Assembly: GCA_927911745.1 (NCBI GenBank)
Contig: CAKMQF010000048.1
Location: forward strand, 1 to 8,265
Direction of reading: 5' to 3'
Source: an uncultured Gemella sp.
GTDB lineage: Bacteria; Bacillota; Bacilli; Staphylococcales; Gemellaceae
DNA: 8,265 nt
The position numbers and the translations under genes were made by a program. The notes beneath the pieces are model-generated. The model had not been told where the DNA came from and searched no databases. It worked only from the letters and a program-made list of their open reading frames with translations. Shown in pieces: positions 1-6,655 of the stretch. The first letter of the stretch is position 1. Every line of letters starts with the position of its first letter.

Positions 1-1
1 A

Positions 2-1012
2 AAAGAAAGATTAGAAAAAGAAGTTGCTGCTAAAGCCCAAGCTGAAAAAGAAAAAGCAAAATTAGAAGAACTTAAAAAAGTAGCCTTAGCTAATATCGCT
101 ACTGATAAAGATGTAAACAAAGAAGAAGCATCAAAACTTAAAGAAATAGTTAATTCTGCATCTCTTAAAGATACATTAGTTGCTAAAGTTGTAGAAAATG
201 GTTCATCAGAAGAAATCAAAGTTTCATTCGATAACTCTACTGTAAAAGCATCTAACTTCTCAGTTGAAAAAGCTGATAAAGAAACTGTTGCAAAAGTTGA
301 AGAACTTGTTAAAAAAGCTGATGAAAACCTAAGTGTTGTTAAAACAATTGACTTACACTTCACAGATTCTAAAGGAACTACAATTAATAAACAAGGAGAA
401 ACTCGTGCAGTTACAGTAGCCGTTGTAGCTAATGAGAATGAAAAATTAGAAGTTTACTATGTAAATGGTAATAAATTAGAAAAAGTTCCAAGTGTTTATA
501 AAGATGGAAAACTTACATTCTTCACTAACCACTTCAGTTTATACACAATTGTATCAAAAACTGTGGCTTCTAATCAGAATACACCTGTTCCTGTAACACC
601 TGTACCTTCTGAAAACAAACCATCAGATAAACCAAGTACTCAAACTAAACCAAATAGTGAAGTAACTCCAGTTCAACCTGAAGCTCCAGCATTAAGCGAA
701 AAACCAAAAGCAGAAAAAGGTGAAGCTCTTGTTCAACCTGAATTACCAGAATTAAATATCAATGATTTAAACAAAGAGGAAAAAGCAAAAGAACAAGCAC
801 AACCATCAGCACAAGATATCTTTGGACAAAATGAAAGCAAAGAAGATAAAAAAGCTGAGGCTGAAAAAACTTCTGTTCAAAAAACATCACAAACTGTAGC
901 TAAAGGACTTAAAGCGTTAGCTAATACTGGATTAAATTCAACAGCAACTGTTGGTTTAGGTGCACTAGTATTATTATCTGCTCTAGTACTACGCAGAAAA
1001 AATAACAAATAA
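2..1012 (+). CDS. C-terminal part of a large sortase-anchored surface protein (5' end outside the window)
   Basis: The reading frame is open from the first bases of the window to the TAA at 1010, so only the last 336 residues are seen; a GTG at 563 is internal, not the start. In order: a K/E/A-rich, probably coiled-coil helix (visible residues 1-50); a mixed region leading into a beta-rich domain (about 110-186) ending in a TNHFSLYTIV motif, a type of ending common in Firmicute surface proteins; a P/K/E/Q-rich wall-spanning linker (about 188-300); and a sorting signal LANTG (nt 917-931), a hydrophobic stretch and an RRKNNK tail. This is the LPXTG layout with Ala in place of Pro. No NEAT domain lies in the visible part. 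Its place directly upstream of NEAT genes suggests a hemoprotein receptor like IsdB/IsdH or Shr, but that is inference from context. Anchored surface protein: quite sure; role: unsure. Confidence 0.85.
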   Translation, partial: KERLEKEVAAKAQAEKEKAKLEELKKVALANIATDKDVNKEEASKLKEIVNSASLKDTLVAKVVENGSSEEIKVSFDNSTVKASNFSVEKADKETVAKVEELVKKADENLSVVKTIDLHFTDSKGTTINKQGETRAVTVAVVANENEKLEVYYVNGNKLEKVPSVYKDGKLTFFTNHFSLYTIVSKTVASNQNTPVPVTPVPSENKPSDKPSTQTKPNSEVTPVQPEAPALSEKPKAEKGEALVQPELPELNINDLNKEEKAKEQAQPSAQDIFGQNESKEDKKAEAEKTSVQKTSQTVAKGLKALANTGLNSTATVGLGALVLLSALVLRRKNNK

Positions 1013-1024
1013 TATAAAAAACTC

Positions 1025-1057
1025 TTATACAAAGGGATAAATTATCCCTTTGTATAA
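1025..1057. terminator. Perfect 16-bp palindrome between the two wall-protein genes
   Basis: The arms at 1025-1040 and 1042-1057 are perfect inverted repeats around one base, centred on GGGATAAATTATCCC. On the + strand no T-run follows, so it is a poor intrinsic terminator for the upstream gene. Read on the - strand the hairpin is followed by GAGTTTTTTAT, which is more terminator-like. It may instead be an RNA-processing or mRNA-stabilising hairpin that sets different levels of the two proteins. The inner part resembles a Fur half-site palindrome but lacks the usual spacing. Confidence 0.5.
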
Positions 1058-1096
1058 AGTCATGTATAAAGAAATATAAGGAGAATTCAAGATAAG

Positions 1097-3010
1097 ATGA
1101 AAGCAAATAAATTATTAAAAGTTCTATCTGCAGCAACTATCATCTCAACCCTTGCTGTGGTAGATTATTCAGCAACTACACAAAACAACAAAGTTTTATT
1201 AGCTGCTGATACTCAAAATCCAGAAGTGGAAGTGCCAACAACAGCTTTAAACGCATATGAAGCCGGAAAAACATCAATGGCTTCTGCTTCTATAGTTAAA
1301 TTAACCGTTCAAAAAGCATCCAATGGTTATAAATATAAGTTAATATTAAAAGATATCGAAGTAGGAAAGTTAACTGATGGAGTATCTAAACTTTGGATAG
1401 AAGGTAAAGAAACACCATTACAAGCAATAGAATACACAGAAGATCCTAACATTAAAAATCCTAAATTAGCTGAATTTACTTTATCAGAACTAAAACCACA
1501 AATAAATGCTACTGTCTTTGTTAAAGTAATGGAAGAAATCGGAATGCTATCTGGAAATGCTGGTCAAGGTAAAAAAGATACAATTCTTAGTCTAGATTTA
1601 ACTGGTGTTGAAGAAAAACTTACTCCTAAACCTGTTGATAACCCTGTAGTGACTCCTAAGACTGCAGCTGAAACTCCAGCTAAACCTGCTGTGACAGAAC
1701 CTACAGCAAAACCTGAAACACCAAAAGATACTCAGCCTTCGAATAAACCAGCTGATCCAGGAACTACAAAACCAGCTAAACCTGTAGAAACTCCTAAACC
1801 TACAGAACCAGCTAAGCCTGTAGAAACTCCTAAACCTAAGGAACAACCAAAACCTGTAGTGACTACACCTACTCCAAAACCTACTCCTTCTGCAACTGCA
1901 ACTTACTATAATGGAGTAAAAGCTACATTACTAAATGCTTATCGTCCTGGTCAAAAATCTATGGGAGATGCGGCTCTAGAACATAGTAATGTAACTGTAT
2001 ATAAAGAAGGAAATACATATCACTACATCGTAAGATTTCACGACCTTTCAACTCAAGGATTTACTGGTGGAATTTCTAAATTCTGGGTTAACGGTACTGA
2101 ATATCCTGTTAATCCAACTGGAGGAGCAAATAATCAAGTAGAAGTTCACTTCACATCTACTCAAAAACTTTCATCAGTTCCTGTTTCTGTATTCGTACAA
2201 GTTATGGAAGAAATTATGCCTGGTGGTGGTACACAAAATGCTACTTTATCATTTGACTGGTCTAGTATAACTGAACAACAAGGGCAACCAATAGCTGGTG
2301 GAAAACCAGGTAGCAGTGGTTATACTCCTAAACCATCTAAACCTGATGGAAAACAAGGGGGACAACAACCTACTTCACCTATTACAACAACTACACCTCT
2401 TCCTACTGCTACTCAAGGGCAAGGCGTAGAAGTACCAGTTACTTACTTCGACAACGTAACTGCTTCTCTATTAAATGCATATGAATCAGGCCGTGCCTCT
2501 ATGGGAAATGCCGCATTAGATGGAATCACTGTATTTAAACATGGAGATACTTATCACTACAAAGTACGTTTCCACGATATTAAAGTAGGAACTCTTACAG
2601 ACGGTATTACTCGTTTCTGGGTTAATGGAACTGAATACCCTGTTAATAGAACAGGTGGCGCTATGAACCAAGTGGAAATCCACTTTACATCGCCTGAAAA
2701 ATTAACTAATATCCCTGTTTCAGTATTCGTTCCAACAATGGAAAGTATTATGCCAGGTGCTGGTAAAAAAGATGCAATCCTAAGCCTGAACTGGTCTAAT
2801 GCAACAGAAAGACAAGGTACTGCAGTTATTGATGGTGGTCAACCTGGAGCTAGTGGTGCTGATAATGGCGCTGGTGCTTTAACTCCAAAAGGTGGACGTC
2901 TAAACAACGGAAGACTATCTAATACTGGTTTGGAAACTTCATCATCTATTCTTGCAGGAGTTCTTACTCTAATGAGTGCCTTCATGGTAGGTAGAAGAAA
3001 AGAAAAATAA
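1097..3010 (+). CDS. Sortase-anchored surface protein with three NEAT heme-binding domains
   Basis: A 637-residue secreted wall protein predicted to bind heme and pass it inward. The ATG at 1097 is preceded by AAGGAG (1078-1083), a rather long 13-nt spacing, but no better start is near and the N-terminus is a good signal peptide (about 1-37, ending LLAA). NEAT1 is about 45-172, NEAT2 about 268-392, NEAT3 about 448-570. NEAT1 and NEAT2 are joined by a long P/K/T linker (173-267). The C-terminus has LSNTG (607-611), a hydrophobic span and an RRKEK tail, so it should be anchored by sortase despite Ser in place of Pro. Each NEAT has an SM pair early (M61, M289, M469) and methionines where Tyr-x3-Tyr normally sits in strand beta-8 (M145/M150; M370/M374; M548/M552). 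NEAT2 and NEAT3 are close copies, both with FWVNGTEYPVN. The family is known for heme or hemoprotein binding; methionine ligation is inferred. NEAT assignment is firm; no standard symbol fits. Confidence 0.93.
   Translation: MKANKLLKVLSAATIISTLAVVDYSATTQNNKVLLAADTQNPEVEVPTTALNAYEAGKTSMASASIVKLTVQKASNGYKYKLILKDIEVGKLTDGVSKLWIEGKETPLQAIEYTEDPNIKNPKLAEFTLSELKPQINATVFVKVMEEIGMLSGNAGQGKKDTILSLDLTGVEEKLTPKPVDNPVVTPKTAAETPAKPAVTEPTAKPETPKDTQPSNKPADPGTTKPAKPVETPKPTEPAKPVETPKPKEQPKPVVTTPTPKPTPSATATYYNGVKATLLNAYRPGQKSMGDAALEHSNVTVYKEGNTYHYIVRFHDLSTQGFTGGISKFWVNGTEYPVNPTGGANNQVEVHFTSTQKLSSVPVSVFVQVMEEIMPGGGTQNATLSFDWSSITEQQGQPIAGGKPGSSGYTPKPSKPDGKQGGQQPTSPITTTTPLPTATQGQGVEVPVTYFDNVTASLLNAYESGRASMGNAALDGITVFKHGDTYHYKVRFHDIKVGTLTDGITRFWVNGTEYPVNRTGGAMNQVEIHFTSPEKLTNIPVSVFVPTMESIMPGAGKKDAILSLNWSNATERQGTAVIDGGQPGASGADNGAGALTPKGGRLNNGRLSNTGLETSSSILAGVLTLMSAFMVGRRKEK
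1772..1843 (+). repeat. Two tandem 36-bp direct repeats in the proline-rich linker
   Basis: Units 1772-1807 and 1808-1843 each encode a 12-residue PAKPVETPKP(T/K)E block and differ at only a few bases. They lie in the wall-spanning linker between NEAT1 and NEAT2. Repeats of this kind can change copy number by slippage or recombination and so alter linker length without breaking the frame. Confidence 0.85.
1901..2810 (+). repeat. Duplicated NEAT domains (NEAT2 and NEAT3)
   Basis: The segments encoding residues about 268-392 (nt 1901-2272) and 448-570 (nt 2438-2806) give proteins roughly 60% identical by eye, sharing LLNAY, SMG.AAL, TYHY.VRFHD, FWVNGTEYPVN, PVSVFV..ME.IMPG and the downstream G.PG.SG. 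NEAT1 is much more diverged and has an insertion (IEYTEDPNIKNP) in place of the NGTEYPVN region. This points to a later duplication of one domain within the gene. Confidence 0.8.
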
Positions 3011-3057
3011 AATAGTAAGATAATATCTCGCTAAATAATTATAATATTATCTACTCT

Positions 3058-3089
3058 GAAAGGCGGGAATTTTTCCCGTCTTTCTTATT
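3058..3089 (+). terminator. Likely intrinsic terminator after the three-NEAT gene
   Basis: The arms GAAAGGCGGGAA (3058-3069) and TTCCCGTCTTTC (3073-3084) pair over 12 bp with a single G-T wobble and a TTT loop, followed by TTATT. The GC-rich core makes a stable hairpin but the T-run is weak, so partial read-through into the next heme gene is plausible, giving unequal levels of wall protein and membrane protein. Confidence 0.65.
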
Positions 3090-3127
3090 AAAAAATTGAA
3101 TAACATATAAGAAAGTGAGTTTTTATA

Positions 3128-4451
3128 ATGAAACGAGTTTTAAAACTGTTAACGATAGTTATTGCTACATTAACGTTTATCGTTACATCTAGTAATGTAC
3201 CTTTCGTTAAAAATGTACACGCAGCTGATAAGGTATACAGTGTTCCTGTAGAACTTTGGCACTCTGAAAATAGTGGTCGTCTTTCTATGGGGAACAATGC
3301 ATTAGCTACACATGCTACTGTAAATGTTCATGATAATAATACTTCTACTATTTCTGTACAATTTACTCCAATGGATTTTAGTAATATGCATGGTCACTTA
3401 TTATCACTTAGCATTTATTCATCTCCTATTTTCTCAGGAAATCTTACTGCTGCTTCAGTAACAAGCACTTATAATGATACAAACTTAGATGGTGGTACTA
3501 GTACATATCCTGGTACATTAAGCTTTAATTTCGGTGAAGCTAAACCTGATAAAGTTGGTGTTAGAGTTGCGGTTGATGCCATGAACAAAATTATGGGTGG
3601 TGATGCATCTCAAAATGCTATTATTAAATTTAACTGGTCTGCAGCTAATCTAGTATCTGGTTCTGAAGATTCATCTAAAGACAAAGAAAAAGAGAAAAAA
3701 GCTGAAGATAAGAAAAAAGAAGAAGAAAACAAAGATAAAAAAGATGAGAATAAAGCACCTGAAGGATTTGTTGCTAAGAAATTAGAAGATTACTTCAAAG
3801 ATGATCAAAAAACAAAAAATCCAGGTCTTTATAATCTTGACATCACGGGTTCATACTTGAACCCTCTTACTGGTGTTACTGCTGATGGTGGAACTAAAAA
3901 CACTGCTATCGGTGAAGGTATGGTACAAGGAGTAATCTCACCTATTAATGCAGGTGGAGATCTAAATGAAGCTCTTAAAAATCAAAAATCTAATGGTGAA
4001 AAACGTTGGTCTAAAGCTATGCTTCAACGTACAAAAGACGGTAAACTATATGCAACTGTACGTGTTCACCTAATGAACTGGGTTCAACGTAGTAAAGAAC
4101 AAGGTCCTTTCATTAAAGTTCTTCAAAAAGATGGAGAATTCAAACAAGTTGCTGCTACTGAAACAAAAGTTAACATTGAACAATATAAAGATAGCTATGT
4201 TGACTATCGATTCGAGGTACCAAATGAAAACTTCTTAGCTATGGTACAAATGTATGTAGAACCTATGAACCGTCCTGTTCGTTACTTTGTAGAAGTTAAT
4301 ACTGATACTATTAAAAATGGAAATGATGGTTTAGATATGGAAGTTATTAAAGAAACAAACTACGTACCTTACTATGTTGGCGGAGGTATCGGAGTTCTTG
4401 TTAATAGCTGCCGGAGCTTTCTTTGCTCTTAAAAAAAGAAAAAATAATTAG
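3128..4451 (+). pseudogene. NEAT plus Shp-like heme-binding membrane protein, frameshifted at its C-terminal anchor
   Basis: As written the frame ends at 4432 (434 residues). Removing one base in 4401-4404 restores a hydrophobic segment and KKRKNN tail ending at the TAG at 4449-4451 (440 residues), just over the next gene's ribosome site. Start: ATG 3128 with an imperfect site (AAAGTGAG). Order: signal peptide (about 1-32, VHA|AD); a NEAT domain (about 36-175: VPVELWH, S53-M54-G, MNKIM at 152-156, IIKFNWS); a highly charged K/E/D linker (180-210); a Shp-like domain (about 215-392: LYNLDITGSYLNPLTG, IGEGMVQG with M265, MYVEPMNRPVRYF with M380); then the membrane span. From memory, streptococcal Shp ligates heme with Met66 and Met153, in matching IGQGMVEG and MFVEPMGR contexts. 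No sorting signal is seen, so it should sit in the membrane and hand heme to the lipoprotein encoded next. Only the anchor is affected, so without it the protein might be secreted. The extra base may be a sequencing error. Confidence 0.88.
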
Positions 4452-4461
4452 GAGATAATTC

Positions 4462-5421
4462 ATGAAAAGAAAACTATCCCTACTATTTACACTACTATTA
4501 GCCAGTATTCTAGTTCTTACTGCTTGTTCATCACAAAATAAAGCTGGTAACACTACTGGAACTGATCCTAATCTAGCTGATAAAGCTTTTAATGAGACTA
4601 TTGACTTAACAGGTGTAAATAAAGATAAAAAATCTGAAGAGGAAAATGGTAAACGTGTCATAATGGACTCTGTAGCTTTAGCTCAAGTAGCTAATGTTCT
4701 TGATATTAAATTAGCAGGGGTGCCTACTACGAAATTAGGTCGTATGCCTAAAAGATATGACAACACTGTTCAAATCGGACTTCCTATGAATCCAAATATG
4801 GAAGTTATCAAGTCGATTAATCCTTCTATTGTATATGCTCCAGATAGTTTGCAAGACTGGATAAAAGAAGGATTCGAGAAAAATAAAATTCCTTATAAAT
4901 TTGTAGATATTCGAAGTGTTAACGGATTATACGCTATTACAGAAGATCTTGCAAAGGAATTTGGTAAAACTGAAAAATTCAAAGAATTAAAGAAAGAACA
5001 CGATGAGTTCTTCGCTAAATTCAATGAAAAAATCGCAAATAAGAAGAAACCAAAAGTTCTTGTTCTTATGGGCTTACCTGGAAGTTACTTGGCTGCTACA
5101 GAGAAATCTTATGTTGGTAACCTTGTGAAATTAGCCGGTGGTGAAAATATCATTAAAGGTACTGAAGAGTTTAAAAATCTAAACATAGAAACTGCTTTAA
5201 ATGATAAACCGGACTTTATTTTACGTACTGCTCATGCTATGCCTGATAATGTAAATGAAATGTTTAAAAAAGAATTTGAAAACAATAAGAGTTGGTCTCA
5301 CTTTGATGCGGTAAAAAATAATAAAGTTGTCGATTTAGATAGCTCAATGTTTGGTATGACAGCTACATACGATTACCAAAAAGGATTAGAAAGTCTATAC
5401 AGTATTTTCTATAGTAACTAA
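4462..5421 (+). CDS. isdE: Heme-binding lipoprotein of the ABC importer (IsdE/HtsA type)
   Basis: A 319-residue substrate-binding protein that should take heme from the surface proteins and deliver it to the permease. Start: ATG 4462 with TTAGGAG at 4448-4454. A signal peptide ends in a lipobox (LTAC, Cys22), so it is lipid-anchored on the outer face of the membrane. The two-lobe binding fold follows the cysteine after an extra polar linker of about 40 residues. Segments recalled from S. aureus IsdE are clearly matched: VPTTKLGRMPKRY (88-99), IGLPMNPNMEVIKS, VLVLMGLPGSYLAATEKSY, ILRTAHAMP (253-261), WSHFDAVKNNKV and FGMTA. IsdE coordinates heme with Met78 and His229; the counterparts here are Met109 (GLPMNPNM) and His258 (RTAHAMP), both present. 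It is 11 bases after the restored stop of the NEAT-Shp gene, so they are likely co-expressed. Complete and intact. HtsA/SiaA of streptococci belongs to the same family. Confidence 0.93.
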   Translation: MKRKLSLLFTLLLASILVLTACSSQNKAGNTTGTDPNLADKAFNETIDLTGVNKDKKSEEENGKRVIMDSVALAQVANVLDIKLAGVPTTKLGRMPKRYDNTVQIGLPMNPNMEVIKSINPSIVYAPDSLQDWIKEGFEKNKIPYKFVDIRSVNGLYAITEDLAKEFGKTEKFKELKKEHDEFFAKFNEKIANKKKPKVLVLMGLPGSYLAATEKSYVGNLVKLAGGENIIKGTEEFKNLNIETALNDKPDFILRTAHAMPDNVNEMFKKEFENNKSWSHFDAVKNNKVVDLDSSMFGMTATYDYQKGLESLYSIFYSN

Positions 5422-5428
5422 TACTTAA

Positions 5429-5613
5429 AAGGGGCTGATCCAAAAGTCCTAAAATTTAACATGGTTCTTATAAGGACTAATAGACGCAGTGGTTTATTAG
5501 ATATCTAAATTCGCTTTAATGAAAGCTTTTTAGATATCTAATAAACTGTGCGGGGTGATCTCGACAAAATCGATTTCTAACGAAATCACGATTTTTGAGT
5601 CACTCCCTTTTTA
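5429..5613. repeat. Nested palindromic element between lipoprotein and permease genes (possible MITE or repeat unit)
   Basis: About 185 bases of stacked inverted repeats with no coding sense. The first hairpin has perfect 18-bp arms at 5492-5509 and 5529-5546, an inner GCTTT/AAAGC stem with an AATG loop, and outer CGCA/TGCG pairing. The second spans 5553-5607, with GATTTC/GAAATC around TAAC inside and imperfect outer pairing up to GTGA/TCAC and GGGG/CTCCC. The left edge (GGGGCTGATCCAAAA) and the reverse complement of the right edge (GGGAGTGACTCAAAA) are alike, as in terminal inverted repeats of a small non-autonomous element. Whether it recurs elsewhere in the genome cannot be seen here. Confidence 0.6.
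5553..5613 (+). terminator. Terminator-like hairpin after the lipoprotein gene
   Basis: The second hairpin of the palindromic block (5553-5607) ends in CTCCC followed directly by TTTTT (5608-5612), the normal form of an intrinsic terminator on the + strand. It would end or weaken transcription after isdE, leaving permease and ATPase dependent on read-through or on the promoter just downstream. Confidence 0.65.
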
Positions 5614-5618
5614 TATAA

Positions 5619-5647
5619 TTCAAATTAAAAACAACATATGATATACT
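5619..5647 (+). promoter_or_regulatory. Probable sigma-A promoter for permease and ATPase
   Basis: TTCAAA (5619-5624) and TATACT (5642-5647) are spaced by 17 bases, and a TG at 5639-5640 gives an extended -10 (TGATATACT). It lies just after the terminator hairpin and about 30 bases upstream of the permease start. The -35 matches the consensus at four of six bases and the -10 at five of six. No convincing Fur box overlaps it. In AT-rich DNA some chance matches are expected. Confidence 0.55.
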
Positions 5648-5677
5648 AAACATATAAACTATATAAGGAGGTTCTTA

Positions 5678-6655
5678 ATGTTTAAAAACAAAAAAGCAAT
5701 CACTTTTTTCTGTTCTTATTTTACTCTTATTAAGTACAATATTTTTTGCAGCAAACAGTGGTAGTATAAAAGCTAGCGTCGGGCAATTAGCTGTTGGTAT
5801 CTTCACCGGTGAATATGCTAATGTAAATGCAATTATAGACGTTCGTTTCCCAAGGATTATCATCACTATTTTGGTTGGTGCTGCTCTTGGAGTTAGTGGT
5901 TTATTATTACAAACAGTATTAAAGAACCCGCTTGTCGATCCTAGTATTATTGGTGTTTCTAGTGGAGCCAACCTATTTTTTATACCTAGGATTAGGATAT
6001 TTCCACAATTTTATGATATTTTAAGTCTGTATTTTCTATCATAGGTGGTGTCCTTGGTTTCTTAATCATTTATTACCTAGCAGGTAGAACAAAAAACAAT
6101 GTTAAAATTATTTTAATCGGTATTGCAATAAGTTATTTCTTTACAGGAATACTGAGTTCTATGCAGTACTTGAATGCAGCTAACTCTACTACATCATCTA
6201 CATTCAAAACTGTTGGTTTAGGAACTAAAAACTGGGACGATGTTGCATTATTACTAAGCTGGATTCCTATACTACTAGTTATTAGTTTCTTCTTAGCTAA
6301 ACTATGTAATATCTTCGCTTTAGATGATAATATTATTAGTTCGCTTGGAATCAATATTAATATGATTCGTCTGTTAATCTCATTTGTTGCAGTAGCCCTT
6401 GCTTCTGTTTCTACAGCCATTGCTGGTGTTATGGTGTTCTTAGCTCTTATTACACCTCATATAGCTAAGATTATAATTGGGCGAAATCATATTTACACCA
6501 TTCCATTTAGTGCTCTACTAGGAGCATTTATTCTACTATTATTCGATACAATCGGTCGTGTTATTTTCGCACCAATCGAAATACCCGCTGATTTAATAAT
6601 GATGATTATAGGTGGACCTGCATTTATTATTTTAGTTAAGAAAGGAGTAAGTTAA
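5678..6655 (+). pseudogene. isdF: Heme ABC transporter permease (IsdF, FecCD family), broken by three single-base shifts
   Basis: The membrane channel of the importer. ATG 5678 follows a consensus AAGGAGG (5665-5671). The frame is broken three times: near 5690-5709 (one extra A or T in a six-base run), at T-run 5976-5981, and at T-run 6019-6022. The three wrong frames stop at 5762, 6042 and 6022. Removing one base at each place gives one protein of 324 residues, the usual size for this family (IsdF is about 322). The rebuilt protein has an N-terminal membrane span (FSVLILLLLSTIFFAA), the family signature GLLLQTVLKNPLVDPSIIGVSSGANL (split here by mention only), further spans, and the C-terminal FecCD hallmarks TPHIAKIIIG, IPFSALLGA and EIPADL ending in KKGVS. 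An ATG at 6161 opens a 164-residue frame that is only the C-terminal half. Its stop overlaps the ATPase start. All sites look like run-length errors, so the gene may be intact in the organism. Confidence 0.9.

Noticed and set aside
563..1012. A separate 149-residue gene starting at GTG 563
   Set aside because: The same frame is open back to the window start with continuous surface-protein sequence, and no ribosome site precedes 563.
921..1136. A 71-residue - strand open frame over the gene junction
   Set aside because: It overlaps coding sequence on the + strand, spans the palindrome, and has no recognisable protein features.
1598..1846. An 82-residue - strand open frame rich in F, R, S and W
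   Set aside because: It is the antisense shadow of the repetitive proline/lysine/threonine linker of the NEAT gene.
3018..3052. A Fur box or operator at the AGATAATAT...ATATTATCT inverted repeat
   Set aside because: The arms are nine bases with a 17-base gap and the sequence matches the 19-bp or 7-1-7 Fur consensus poorly; AT-only repeats like this are frequent by chance here.
5675..5971. A 98-residue - strand open frame
   Set aside because: It is antisense to the permease, whose conserved family motifs are clear on the + strand.
5678..6030. Programmed ribosomal frameshifting in the permease
   Set aside because: Three separate shifts in one gene, each requiring a forward skip of one base and with no shared slippery motif or stimulatory structure, is not a plausible programmed arrangement.
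6161..6655. A short stand-alone permease gene starting at ATG 6161
   Set aside because: It is the C-terminal half of the permease; conserved FecCD sequence continues upstream to 6023 in the same frame and beyond it in shifted frames, and no ribosome site lies before 6161.
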